Source of the DNA: Streptosporangiaceae bacterium
GTDB lineage: Bacteria > Actinomycetota > Actinomycetes > Streptosporangiales > Streptosporangiaceae
Length of the DNA stretch: 8,742 nt
Assembly (NCBI GenBank): GCA_025934635.1
Contig: JAICWX010000356.1
Coordinates: 1 to 8,742 of the forward strand
Direction of reading: 5' to 3'
The translations under genes and the position numbers were made by a program. This document shows positions 1 through 6,077 of this stretch, piece by piece (the first letter of the stretch is position 1; each line of letters starts with the position of its first letter). The notes beneath the pieces were generated by a model. That model worked only from the letters and a program-made list of their open reading frames with translations. It ran no database searches and was not told the DNA's origin.

Positions 1-170
1 GATACGCCAGGCAGCTCATGGACGCCCGCGCCACTCTGGGCCAGCATCGCCGCCTGCTTGGTGCCGGCGGATGGCTGTCGCTGCTGGCTGCCACGTGCCT
101 GATAGACCTGCACCGTGAGCACGCAGCCGAGGCGCACCACGACGGCGGCGGGCCGACCGCACTACCCTGA
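1..170 (+). pseudogene. 3' remnant of a TPR-type XRE-family transcriptional regulator, cut by the window edge
   Basis: The frame beginning at position 3 is open from the window edge to a TGA at 168-170 and encodes 55 residues. The stretch AGGWLSLLAATCLIDL followed by an AEAH motif resembles the C-terminal TPR-like region of actinobacterial helix-turn-helix regulators, which usually read GWLSLLAACLxxDLG then AEAHLRTAAxLA. Family members normally continue for well over a hundred residues after this point; here the frame ends 12 residues after AEAH. The next frame (from about 141) reads TTAAG, which fits the expected RTAAxLA, so a small frameshifting deletion near 139-141 is likely, followed by loss of the rest. 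The upstream part, including any HTH domain, lies outside the window. The family is recalled from pattern, not from a search, and the remnant could instead be the true end of a divergent protein. Confidence 0.5.
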
Positions 171-185
171 CGCCGGGTTCGGGGC

Positions 186-791
186 TCAGGCTCCCGAGGT
201 CATGCCCCACGACTTCACGACTATCCGGGTGGAACTCGTGGCCAGCTTGAGGGTGTAGATCTGAGACGCCTGCGGCGATAGCGAGATGTCGACCTTGTAG
301 ACATTGACGTCAATGCCGTCCTTCGCCGGGACCGGGATGAGGTCGACGTTCAGCTGAGGGTTCCCCTTGCGGGTGATGGTCGCGCCCAGCGGCTGCCCGG
401 GGATGAGCTCGGTGAACCAGGCCTTGGCCGCGGGGTCATAGTCGATGACGACGAAATCCATCACCTTGACGGCAGTGTTCTTGAGGGCCGTCTGCTGCAG
501 CGCCTTGATCTGGGTTGCGTTCTCCTGCGAGACGTAGAAATCGAACTGCAGCGGGTCGGCGGCGCCGCCAGCCCAGGAGAACTTCTCCAGGACACCGACC
601 ACGGGCACCACCATGGGCTTGCCGTTCCCCGCCGCCAGCGGATCGCTGACCTGCAGGTCGGCCGTGAGGCCGCCGGCCGCCAGGCCGAAGCCGTCGAGCT
701 TTGTCACCCAGCCGATCCGCTGATGCTCGTTCGGGTCCATCACGAAGCCGGAGCTCACGCTGCATTCCAAGTCCACCGGTACGGCCGCCAT
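186..791 (-). CDS. Hypothetical soluble, probably beta-rich protein (201 aa)
   Basis: I do not recognise this gene. From the ATG at 789-791 it encodes 201 residues with no signal peptide and no membrane segment. The sequence alternates hydrophobic and polar residues (for example VVPVVGVLEKFSW near residue 60 and VYKVDISLSPQ near 165), which suggests mostly beta structure. Glycine, alanine and proline are common and a single cysteine sits near the N terminus in DLECSVSS. An in-frame ATG lies 15 nt upstream at 804-806, but it sits at the edge of a strong Shine-Dalgarno GGGGAGGG that is 5 nt from the inner ATG, so the inner start is preferred. The gene converges on the broken regulator fragment with a 15-nt gap and has no operon partner. 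A phage-tail-tube or Hcp-like fold is a possible reading of the FSW and FYVSQ pattern, but nothing nearby supports it. Confidence 0.75.
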   Translation of the reverse strand: MAAVPVDLECSVSSGFVMDPNEHQRIGWVTKLDGFGLAAGGLTADLQVSDPLAAGNGKPMVVPVVGVLEKFSWAGGAADPLQFDFYVSQENATQIKALQQTALKNTAVKVMDFVVIDYDPAAKAWFTELIPGQPLGATITRKGNPQLNVDLIPVPAKDGIDVNVYKVDISLSPQASQIYTLKLATSSTRIVVKSWGMTSGA

Positions 792-796
792 CGGTG

Positions 797-804
797 CCCT
801 CCCC
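797..804 (-). promoter_or_regulatory. Shine-Dalgarno deciding the start of the 186-791 gene
   Basis: On the minus strand GGGGAGGG ends 5 nt before the ATG at 789-791. This overlaps the alternative upstream ATG at 804-806, which has no comparable site in front of it. The inner start is therefore the likely one. Confidence 0.6.
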
Positions 805-863
805 ATCGTTTCCGGCGATCGGCAGCTCGCCGCGCTACCCCGCCATTCCCTCCATGTGATCCG

Positions 864-892
864 AACCTATAAGCGGCGGCCGTGCACGGGAA
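864..892 (-). promoter_or_regulatory. Possible sigma-70-type promoter for the 186-791 gene
   Basis: On the minus strand a TTCCCG hexamer (887-892) is followed after 17 nt by TAGGTT (864-869), which fits the actinobacterial TAnnnT -10 pattern. Transcription would begin near 857 and leave a leader of about 65 nt before the ATG. The match to -35 is weak (TT only plus one), so this is only a candidate. Confidence 0.25.
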
Positions 893-1023
893 GACCCACC
901 GGGGGAAATGCGAACGTGCCGGTGCCGAGGCCTTCCACGCCGGATAGCTCCGCGGCGCCGCGTTGCTGTTTACCCGGTCCCGGGCTGGAGAGGGGGCGTG
1001 CGCCAGGAAGAGCACTTCAGCCT

Positions 1024-1032
1024 AGGAGGTGA
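1024..1032 (+). promoter_or_regulatory. Strong Shine-Dalgarno of the hemerythrin gene
   Basis: AGGAGGTGA is a full-length match to the anti-Shine-Dalgarno sequence, with GGAGG ending 6 nt before the ATG at 1036. It fixes the start and suggests efficient translation. Confidence 0.85.
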
Positions 1033-1035
1033 CCG

Positions 1036-1623
1036 ATGAGTGATCTCGCCGGAGCGGCGAAGCGGGCCGTCGATCAGCCGCAAGGCGACATGATCGCGAT
1101 CTTGCTGGAACAGCACCAGCGCATCCGGGAGCTGTTCGCCCATGTCAAGCAGGCCGAGGGAAAGCGCAGGCAGCAGGCCTTCGATGAGCTTCGAGCGCTG
1201 CTGGCCGTCCACGAGACCGCCGAGGAAATGGTGCTGCGGCCCATCAGCAGCAAGGACGCCGGGGCCGGGGTCGCCGATGCGCGGAACGAGGAAGAGAGAG
1301 AGGCCGCCCGGACCCTGACCGTCCTGGAAATGATGGACGTCTCCAGCGCGGAGTTCGATCGGATGTTTGACGAGTTCGAGCAAGCGGTTCTCGATCATGC
1401 CAGTCACGAGGAGCAGGACGAGTTCCCGCTCGTCCGCGCCCGGGAGGACCAGGACACGCTGATGGCGATGGGCCGGACGTTGCGCGCCGTGGAAAGAGTC
1501 GCGCCGACCCACCCGCATCCGTCGACCGCGGGCTCACCCGCGGCGCAGTGGGCGGTGGGACCGTTCGCGTCGATAGTCGACCGGACCCTGGACGCGCTCA
1601 AGAACGCCAGGCGAGATAGCTGA
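1036..1623 (+). CDS. Hemerythrin (HHE) domain-containing protein
   Basis: The 195-residue product is a cytoplasmic HHE-type hemerythrin, a four-helix bundle that binds a non-haem di-iron centre and in bacteria is linked to oxygen, nitric oxide or redox handling. Residues 17-135 form the domain. Likely iron ligands are H27 (in EQHQRI), H59 and E63 (HETAEE), and H121 with E125 (DHASHEEQDEFP), matching the usual HxxxE spacing and the closing FP. Helices are strongly charged and there is no signal peptide. The C-terminal 50 residues (THPHPSTAG onward) are a less conserved tail with a short final helix. The start is set by AGGAGGTGA. The gene stands alone, diverging from the 186-791 gene and converging on the membrane-protein gene behind a stem-loop. 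The family call is firm; the physiological ligand is not determinable here. Confidence 0.93.
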   Translation: MSDLAGAAKRAVDQPQGDMIAILLEQHQRIRELFAHVKQAEGKRRQQAFDELRALLAVHETAEEMVLRPISSKDAGAGVADARNEEEREAARTLTVLEMMDVSSAEFDRMFDEFEQAVLDHASHEEQDEFPLVRAREDQDTLMAMGRTLRAVERVAPTHPHPSTAGSPAAQWAVGPFASIVDRTLDALKNARRDS

Positions 1624-1652
1624 CGCGACCAGTAAAGGAACGAACAGTGCGC

Positions 1653-1699
1653 GAAGGCGCCGGCGACCGGACGAGTGCCGCCCGGTCGCCGGCGCCTTC
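1653..1699. terminator. Bidirectional stem-loop terminator between convergent genes
   Basis: An 18-bp perfect inverted repeat (1653-1670 and 1682-1699) encloses an 11-nt loop. It lies 29 nt after the hemerythrin stop and 22 nt beyond the stop of the minus-strand membrane gene, so it can serve both. There is no T-run on either side, which is common for actinobacterial terminators. Confidence 0.8.
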
Positions 1700-1721
1700 A
1701 TGCGGCTAGACATGCTGGGGG

Positions 1722-2357
1722 TCAGGACGCCATGAGCTTCGGCACGCGGTCGACCGCGCTCTTGACGATGCCGGACCAGTCTCGCGTCCGGAGCTGCTCC
1801 GAGGCGCGCTGCTGCTCGCCTTGCTGCGCCCCGAGAATCAGGATGCCGCCGGTCAGCGCGGGCGTGACCCACTGCAGGATGCGCTGCTGCTGCTGCAGCT
1901 TGGCCACCTTGTCTGGCGTGCCTTCGGACGGCACGGTGCCGCCTTCGACCGGAGCGGCGCCGGCTGACGGCAGGATCTCGCCGTCGGCCGGCTCGGCGCT
2001 GGCTTCAGTGGCGATCTTGGCGCCGAGTATGCCGCTGTACGCGGTGGTGCCGATGGCGGCGGCCGTCAGCACCGTCTTGATCACCGTGTTGGCCCCGGCG
2101 CCCTTCTGATCGCGAACCCGGTCGCTGTTGGCGCGCAGTAGCCCGACCGCGCCGATCAGGTGCGCGCCGATGGCCGCGGCGGAGATGGGAGCCCAGCGCG
2201 CCCATCCCGCGGATGCGACCTTCGCTCGCTCGGTCGGATCCTTGACGTCCTTGGACGCGCCGTTGACCCCGATGGCACCCATCAGGGTGCCGCCGAACCA
2301 GGCGGCGCCGCCGAGATCGTGCATGGACCGGATGATCGTGTTGCGATTGCTTGTCAT
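1722..2357 (-). CDS. Conserved hypothetical integral membrane protein, four predicted TM helices
   Basis: The 211-residue product has hydrophobic segments at about 16-33, 55-75, 92-116 and 160-177. The N-terminal part (HDLGGAAWFGGTLMGAIG, then a charged DPTERAKVASAGWARW linker) recalls a family of uncharacterised actinobacterial membrane proteins; I know no function for it. Between helices 3 and 4 lies a low-complexity acidic segment (about 118-148, rich in Ala, Pro, Glu and Gly) followed by KLQQQQR, and a charged tail follows helix 4. The ATG at 2355-2357 has AGAGGGAAGA just upstream on the minus strand; the in-frame GTG at 2378 lacks a well-placed site, so the inner start is chosen. It lies 123 nt after the DUF2332 gene in the same direction, which permits either readthrough or its own promoter. 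Confidence 0.8.
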   Translation of the reverse strand: MTSNRNTIIRSMHDLGGAAWFGGTLMGAIGVNGASKDVKDPTERAKVASAGWARWAPISAAAIGAHLIGAVGLLRANSDRVRDQKGAGANTVIKTVLTAAAIGTTAYSGILGAKIATEASAEPADGEILPSAGAAPVEGGTVPSEGTPDKVAKLQQQQRILQWVTPALTGGILILGAQQGEQQRASEQLRTRDWSGIVKSAVDRVPKLMAS

Positions 2358-2480
2358 GACTCTTCCCTCTGCAGGCACGATGGACGAAGCACGGCGAGGG
2401 CTGCCTCCTTACCTCACCGGCATTCGCGCCGCCTTACCCGGGCCGTGCCGTCCCAACCAGAAACCGGGCCAGAGATTCGT

Positions 2481-3464
2481 TCAGCTGCCGTCCGGCACCG
2501 GGAGCCACTCCACCCAGTCGCCATGGCCGTCGGTGCGGGCCAGGGCCGTGGAACCGTCCCGGGCGAGCACGAACGTCCCGTCGTCCCGCCCGTCCGGCGG
2601 CACCCCGGGAACGACGCCGGGCGCCTCGTTGGAGAACCAGGTCACGCCCAGCCCGCGCACCGTCGAAGCGAACCGCTCCCGGTCCTCGGGCGCGACATAG
2701 GCGAGCACCGCGGAGTGGTAGACGATCACGGTCGCCCCGGCCGGCGCCTGGGCCACCAGCGCCGGCAGATCGGTCAGCAGGTCGCCGCGATAGATCACCG
2801 GAGGGGAGCGGCGGGCCGAGGCGACCGCGCGGGCGAGGCGCTCCGCGCGGTCGCCTTCGCCCGGCCACAGCAGGCACGACAGCCAGTGCACGTCGTCGTC
2901 GCTGGCGACATCCAGCGGGTTGAGGTCCAGCCCGGCCCGCCAGGCGATCTCCGGCACCCGGGCCGGGACCGGCACCGGCCCCCGCAGGCCGCAGTGCAGC
3001 GTCGGCGCCTGCGGGTCCGAGCCGGCGATCACCTGGTCGCCGTAGTCATAGGTGTAGCGGTCGAACAGCAGGGTCAGCCCGGCGCTGGCGCCGACCTCGA
3101 TCAGCGCGAGCGGCTCGGGCAGCTGCGCGAGCGCCGGCAGCAGGGTGGCACAGCGGGCGGCCTCGTTGGTCTGCGTGCGCCGCGCCCGCATCACCTGCGA
3201 CAGCCGGTCCGGCTCCTGGTCGACCAGGTCCCGCAGGGTGCCGGGATCCGCGGGGGAGCCCAGCAGGAAATAGGCCGATGCGAACAGCAGGTTGGGCTGC
3301 CGCTTATCCGGCGGCAGGGTGCCGAGGAAGGCGAGGATCATGCTGTCGTCAGCGACGGCGTGGGACAGCGTCTCGTACGCGGGGGAGCGTCCATGCGCCT
3401 CCCGCGCCCACACCCGGTAGTTCTCCGCCAGGCTGATCGCCGGGTCAAGGCCGTCCATCGACAT
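2481..3464 (-). CDS. DUF2332 domain-containing protein
   Basis: The 327-residue product matches the DUF2332 family across its length, by recall of its motifs: NLLFASAYFLL (58-68), QTNEAARC (98-105), the IEVGASAGL loop (122-130), RAGLDLNP (176-183), CLLWPG (197-202), VIVYHSAVLAYV (246-257) and WFSNE (276-280). The glycine-rich loop after a beta strand looks like motif I of Rossmann-like methyltransferases, but the biochemical role of the family is not established to my knowledge. The protein is predicted to be cytoplasmic. Its start lies 10 nt after the stop of the preceding hydrolase gene and has no clear Shine-Dalgarno, so translational coupling is likely; an in-frame ATG two codons downstream is an equal candidate. 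It is the last gene of the hydrolase operon. Its C terminus ends with WVEWLPVPDGS and looks complete. Confidence 0.9.
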   Translation of the reverse strand: MSMDGLDPAISLAENYRVWAREAHGRSPAYETLSHAVADDSMILAFLGTLPPDKRQPNLLFASAYFLLGSPADPGTLRDLVDQEPDRLSQVMRARRTQTNEAARCATLLPALAQLPEPLALIEVGASAGLTLLFDRYTYDYGDQVIAGSDPQAPTLHCGLRGPVPVPARVPEIAWRAGLDLNPLDVASDDDVHWLSCLLWPGEGDRAERLARAVASARRSPPVIYRGDLLTDLPALVAQAPAGATVIVYHSAVLAYVAPEDRERFASTVRGLGVTWFSNEAPGVVPGVPPDGRDDGTFVLARDGSTALARTDGHGDWVEWLPVPDGS

Positions 3465-3474
3465 GAGCTGAACG

Positions 3475-4344
3475 CTATCGTGCGAGCGGATCCCCCGATC
3501 CGGTCGGCTGGGGTGCCCCGATGAAGTCCCCGATGACCTGAGCGAGCCGGGCAGGCTGGTCCAGCGGGATCAGGGTATAGCTGTCGTCGATCTCGGTCAG
3601 CTGCCCTTGCGGCAGGAGCCCGGCCAGGCGCCGGCCGTGCTCGGGTGGCATCACCCGGTCTTCGCTGGCCCAGGCGATCAGTACCGGCCGGGGGAAATCG
3701 GGCAGCCGCTCGGCCGCCGGCAGCAGGAAGCGGGTGTCGGCGGCCGCGGCCCGCAGCGTCCGCACGATGTCGCGGCGAACCCCGGGGCTGGTCAGGATCG
3801 GCTTCATCCACCGGGCCGTGGCGGCGTCGCCGCGCTTGGTCAGCCAGCCGAACGCGATCGGCAGCCGCCGTACCGCCCGGAGCCGCATCTGCTGCATGAA
3901 CAGCCCGAACAATACGGGCGGCAGCTTGCCCGCCAGCACCAGCGTCTTGCCCGTCAGGCTGGGCGGGAAGTTGTCGAACGCGTCGCAGGAAACGAGCACC
4001 GCGCGGCCTACCCGGGCGTCGCCGTCGGCCATCAGCAGCTGGACGAGCGCGCCGCCGGTGTCGTTGCCGGCCAGGGTGACGTCCCGCAAGCCGAGCCGTT
4101 CCATGAACTCCGACGCCAGCCGGGCTATCCCGGGCAGTGTCAGGTCGGCGCTGTCGCGCATGGCGTGCCGGTGCGCGCCGAGCGGCAGCGTCGGCGCCAC
4201 GCACCGGAAGCCGGCCAGCCCCGCGATCACCTCGTCCCACAGCGAGGAGTCCATCAGCAGCCCGTGTAGCAGCACGACCACCGGCCCGTCGCCGCCGGTG
4301 TCCTGGTACTCGATCGTCCCGGCCGACAGCTCAACCTGCTTCAT
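3475..4344 (-). CDS. Alpha/beta hydrolase with Asp nucleophile motif but no canonical catalytic His
   Basis: From the ATG at 4342-4344 the product is 289 residues with the alpha/beta-hydrolase fold: oxyanion-loop HGLLMDSSLW (27-36), nucleophile elbow GNDTGG (D95, as in haloalkane dehalogenases and epoxide hydrolases), a helical cap (about 125-205), and the acid strand WASEDRVMP (E228 or D229). Where the general-base His is expected, the sequence reads DDSYTLIPLDQP (residues 253-264), with Tyr256 and Thr257 in its place. Either the protein uses another base or it is not a conventional hydrolase; the substrate is unknown. GGTGA lies 5 nt before the ATG. A GTG at 4353 would overlap the previous stop by 4 nt and a further GTG lies at 4356; both are alternative starts. 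It is the second hydrolase in the operon, 10 nt before DUF2332. Confidence 0.88.
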   Translation of the reverse strand: MKQVELSAGTIEYQDTGGDGPVVVLLHGLLMDSSLWDEVIAGLAGFRCVAPTLPLGAHRHAMRDSADLTLPGIARLASEFMERLGLRDVTLAGNDTGGALVQLLMADGDARVGRAVLVSCDAFDNFPPSLTGKTLVLAGKLPPVLFGLFMQQMRLRAVRRLPIAFGWLTKRGDAATARWMKPILTSPGVRRDIVRTLRAAAADTRFLLPAAERLPDFPRPVLIAWASEDRVMPPEHGRRLAGLLPQGQLTEIDDSYTLIPLDQPARLAQVIGDFIGAPQPTGSGDPLAR

Positions 4345-4349
4345 GGCCG

Positions 4350-5279
4350 TCACCACTGCCGCGCCAGATCGGCGGAGACGGCATCCGGCTGCCCGAGCAG
4401 GTGCCGGCGCAGGAAGGACAGCTCGGCCGCAACGGCCGGCTCATGGCCGTCGAGGAACGGCATGTAGTGCCCGCCGGGCAGCCGGACCAGCTCGCCGAGC
4501 GGGGCACGGCCCGCCGCGCGGACGGCGGGCGCGGCCAGCGCCGACTGGTCCTGGTCGCAGACCACGACCAGCAGCGGGCAGCGCACCCGGGCCGCGTGCC
4601 GGCCGGGCCGGTAAAAGCCAACCCGGAGGCCCGAACGGGCGGCGATCTCCTGTCGCCACCCGGCGTACTGCCCATCCGGGTCGAGCGCCCGGCCGCCGTC
4701 CCGGGCATCTGGTGTCGTGAGCAGCGCCACGGTTCCCGGTTCGCCGGTCAGCGGTACCAGTTTCGGCGGCCGGGCGGCTAGCGCGCCGAGGGCGTCGGCG
4801 ATGCCCCGGCCGGTGAACCGCGCCATGGCGAGCGGCCGCTGGTAGCGGGCCGCGTTGCGGGCGGCGGCCAGGCCGTCGGCGTTCGGCGACTGGGCGATCG
4901 CCGCGGCCAGTTCCGGATGCTCCGCCGCGACCTGGAAGACCTGTCCGCCACCGGCGGAGAAGCTCCAGATGGCGATCCGGTCTGGGTTGACCCCCGGCAG
5001 GAGCTGGGCCCGGATGATCGCAGCCCGCCAGTCGGCAAGCTGCTCACCGACCCGCTGGACCTGCCGCGGCTGGCCGCCGCTCTCCCCGAGATGACGGTGG
5101 TCGAAGGCCAGCACGGCGAACCCGGCGTCCTGGAACCGCCGGGCGAACCGGTCGGTACCCGGCTCCTTGGTCACCCCGAAACCGCCGGTCATGACCACGC
5201 ACCCGCCGTTGGTGCCGGGGTAATGCCAGGCGGCGCACTCGCTGCTGCCGCTGGCGAACCGGATCTTTTCCCGTTCCAT
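4350..5279 (-). CDS. Alpha/beta hydrolase, dienelactone hydrolase/S33-like serine hydrolase
   Basis: The 309-residue product is a serine-type alpha/beta hydrolase. It shows a GGFG loop after strand 3 (32-35), DHRHLGESGGQPRQ (60-73), which is typical of the dienelactone-hydrolase and acylaminoacyl-peptidase-like group, then QLADWRAAI. The nucleophile elbow is WSFSAGGG (105-112) with Ser108, where a Ser replaces the more usual Gly before the elbow. The acid is D242 or D244 (VVVCDQDQ) and the base is His271 (GGHYMPF), so the triad is complete. The cap region is 140-235. There is no signal peptide, so it acts in the cytoplasm. The ATG at 5277-5279 has GGGGG 5 nt upstream; the in-frame ATG at 5315 would add 12 poor residues. 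It is 101 nt downstream of the TetR gene and 5 nt before the next hydrolase, so it opens the enzyme part of the operon. The substrate is unknown. Confidence 0.9.
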   Translation of the reverse strand: MEREKIRFASGSSECAAWHYPGTNGGCVVMTGGFGVTKEPGTDRFARRFQDAGFAVLAFDHRHLGESGGQPRQVQRVGEQLADWRAAIIRAQLLPGVNPDRIAIWSFSAGGGQVFQVAAEHPELAAAIAQSPNADGLAAARNAARYQRPLAMARFTGRGIADALGALAARPPKLVPLTGEPGTVALLTTPDARDGGRALDPDGQYAGWRQEIAARSGLRVGFYRPGRHAARVRCPLLVVVCDQDQSALAAPAVRAAGRAPLGELVRLPGGHYMPFLDGHEPAVAAELSFLRRHLLGQPDAVSADLARQW

Positions 5280-5284
5280 GGACA

Positions 5285-5289
5285 CCCCC
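5285..5289 (-). promoter_or_regulatory. Shine-Dalgarno supporting the 5279 start
   Basis: GGGGG on the minus strand sits 5 nt before the ATG at 5277-5279. The longer start at 5315 has GAGG directly abutting the ATG, with no spacer, and is less likely. Confidence 0.5.
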
Positions 5290-5328
5290 GTGTCGACTCT
5301 CTTGCCGGAATTCATCCTCAGTAGAAGT

Positions 5329-5342
5329 GAACCATGCGGTTC
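5329..5342. promoter_or_regulatory. Candidate operator palindrome upstream of the hydrolase operon
   Basis: GAACC-ATGC-GGTTC is a perfect inverted repeat with 5-nt arms in the 101-nt gap between the TetR gene and the first hydrolase gene. It lies 50 nt before the hydrolase ATG, where a repressor would overlap a promoter. TetR proteins bind such short palindromes, but 5-nt arms can occur by chance and I see no second copy at the TetR gene's own start. Confidence 0.35.
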
Positions 5343-5380
5343 GCAAAATGTCCATGCCGTGTGTCCGCGGTCATAGTCAG

Positions 5381-6025
5381 CTAGTCGCGGGCAGCCTCCT
5401 CGCGCTCGAGCGCACGGGCCAGCGCCTCGAAGCCGGCCTCGACGCCCGTCATGGTGCCGCTGACCAGCCAGTCGATGAGGAAGCCGCGCAGGGTCGCGAG
5501 GATCATCTCGGCGACCTCGAGCTTGCGCTGCTCCGTCCAGCCCGGCGGGCAGATGGACAGCAGTGACGGCAGGTACTGCTGCGAGGCTCCGTGGCCGAGC
5601 TCGACGTACCGGACCGGGTCGTACATCATCAGCCCGATGGCCTGGTCGAGCACGCGAGACTCCTCGCCCACCAGGGCGGGCCAGACAGCGCGGACCCGGT
5701 CCGCCAGCGTCTGCCCTTCCGGCCCGGCGGAGACCATGGCCAGCGCGTTGCCGATGCGCCGCTGGCGCAGCTGGAAGATGGCCTGCGCGAGCAGGTCGTC
5801 GGCCCCGTCGAAGTGGTAGAGCAGCACCTTGTGGGTGGTGCCGGCGGCCCGCGCCGCGCGCCGCAGCGAGAAATCCACCAGTCCGTTCACCGCGAGGTCA
5901 TCGCTTACCCGGTTGAGCAGCTCACGGCGCCTGGCCTCGCCCCGGGGCGACCCCGCCGACCGCCGGTAGCCCGCACGTCCCGGCGCGCCGTTGTCGCCGG
6001 AGCCGTTCACAACGGCATCATCCAT
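5381..6025 (-). CDS. TetR/AcrR-family transcriptional regulator
   Basis: The 214-residue product has an N-terminal TetR DNA-binding domain at about 31-78. Its helix-turn-helix runs through DFSLRRAARAAGTTHKVLLY, with recognition helix THKVLLYHF at 64-72, followed by the usual G-x-x-D-L-L of helix 4. The rest (about 85-205) is all-helical and is the ligand-binding and dimerisation part, with no recognisable ligand signature. The first 28 residues are a low-complexity Gly/Ala/Arg extension, so the true start may be internal; no convincing Shine-Dalgarno precedes the ATG at 6025. It lies upstream of and in the same direction as the two hydrolases and DUF2332, and diverges from the DUF4352-like gene with 52 nt between starts. 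It most probably represses the operon, itself, or the divergent gene; a small hydrophobic ligand processed by the hydrolases would be a reasonable inducer. Confidence 0.92.
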   Translation of the reverse strand: MDDAVVNGSGDNGAPGRAGYRRSAGSPRGEARRRELLNRVSDDLAVNGLVDFSLRRAARAAGTTHKVLLYHFDGADDLLAQAIFQLRQRRIGNALAMVSAGPEGQTLADRVRAVWPALVGEESRVLDQAIGLMMYDPVRYVELGHGASQQYLPSLLSICPPGWTEQRKLEVAEMILATLRGFLIDWLVSGTMTGVEAGFEALARALEREEAARD

Positions 6026-6032
6026 GCTCAGA

Positions 6033-6051
6033 CGGTCTCACAGGCGGACCG
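6033..6051. promoter_or_regulatory. Inverted repeat in the TetR / DUF4352-like divergent region
   Basis: CGGTC and GACCG arms (6033-6037, 6047-6051) flank 9 nt in the 52-nt gap between two divergent starts. A regulator bound here could control both genes. The arms are short and GC-rich, so chance is a real alternative. Confidence 0.25.
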
Positions 6052-6064
6052 GACGGCGATGCAT

Positions 6065-6070
6065 TACCGT
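6065..6070 (+). promoter_or_regulatory. Possible -10 box for leaderless expression of the 6078 gene
   Basis: TACCGT fits the TAnnnT -10 pattern and ends 7 nt before the ATG at 6078. Transcription would start at or next to the ATG itself. No Shine-Dalgarno is visible before that ATG, which agrees with a leaderless message. No good -35 is seen. Confidence 0.35.
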
Positions 6071-6077
6071 GCACGAT

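Noticed and set aside
961..1000. Stress-sigma (GTTT...GGGTA) promoter before the hemerythrin gene
   Set aside because: GTTT is present, but no GGGTA-like element follows at 14-16 nt, only a G-run at a wrong distance.
2160..3524. Long plus-strand open frame of 454 codons opposite the DUF2332 gene
   Set aside because: It is an antisense shadow of high-GC coding DNA, rich in Arg, Gly, His and Gln with no domain signature. The minus strand carries clear DUF2332 motifs over the same bases.
3734..4720. Plus-strand open frame of 328 codons across two hydrolase genes
   Set aside because: It is low-complexity Arg/Pro/Ser/Ala sequence antisense to two genes with well-formed catalytic motifs.
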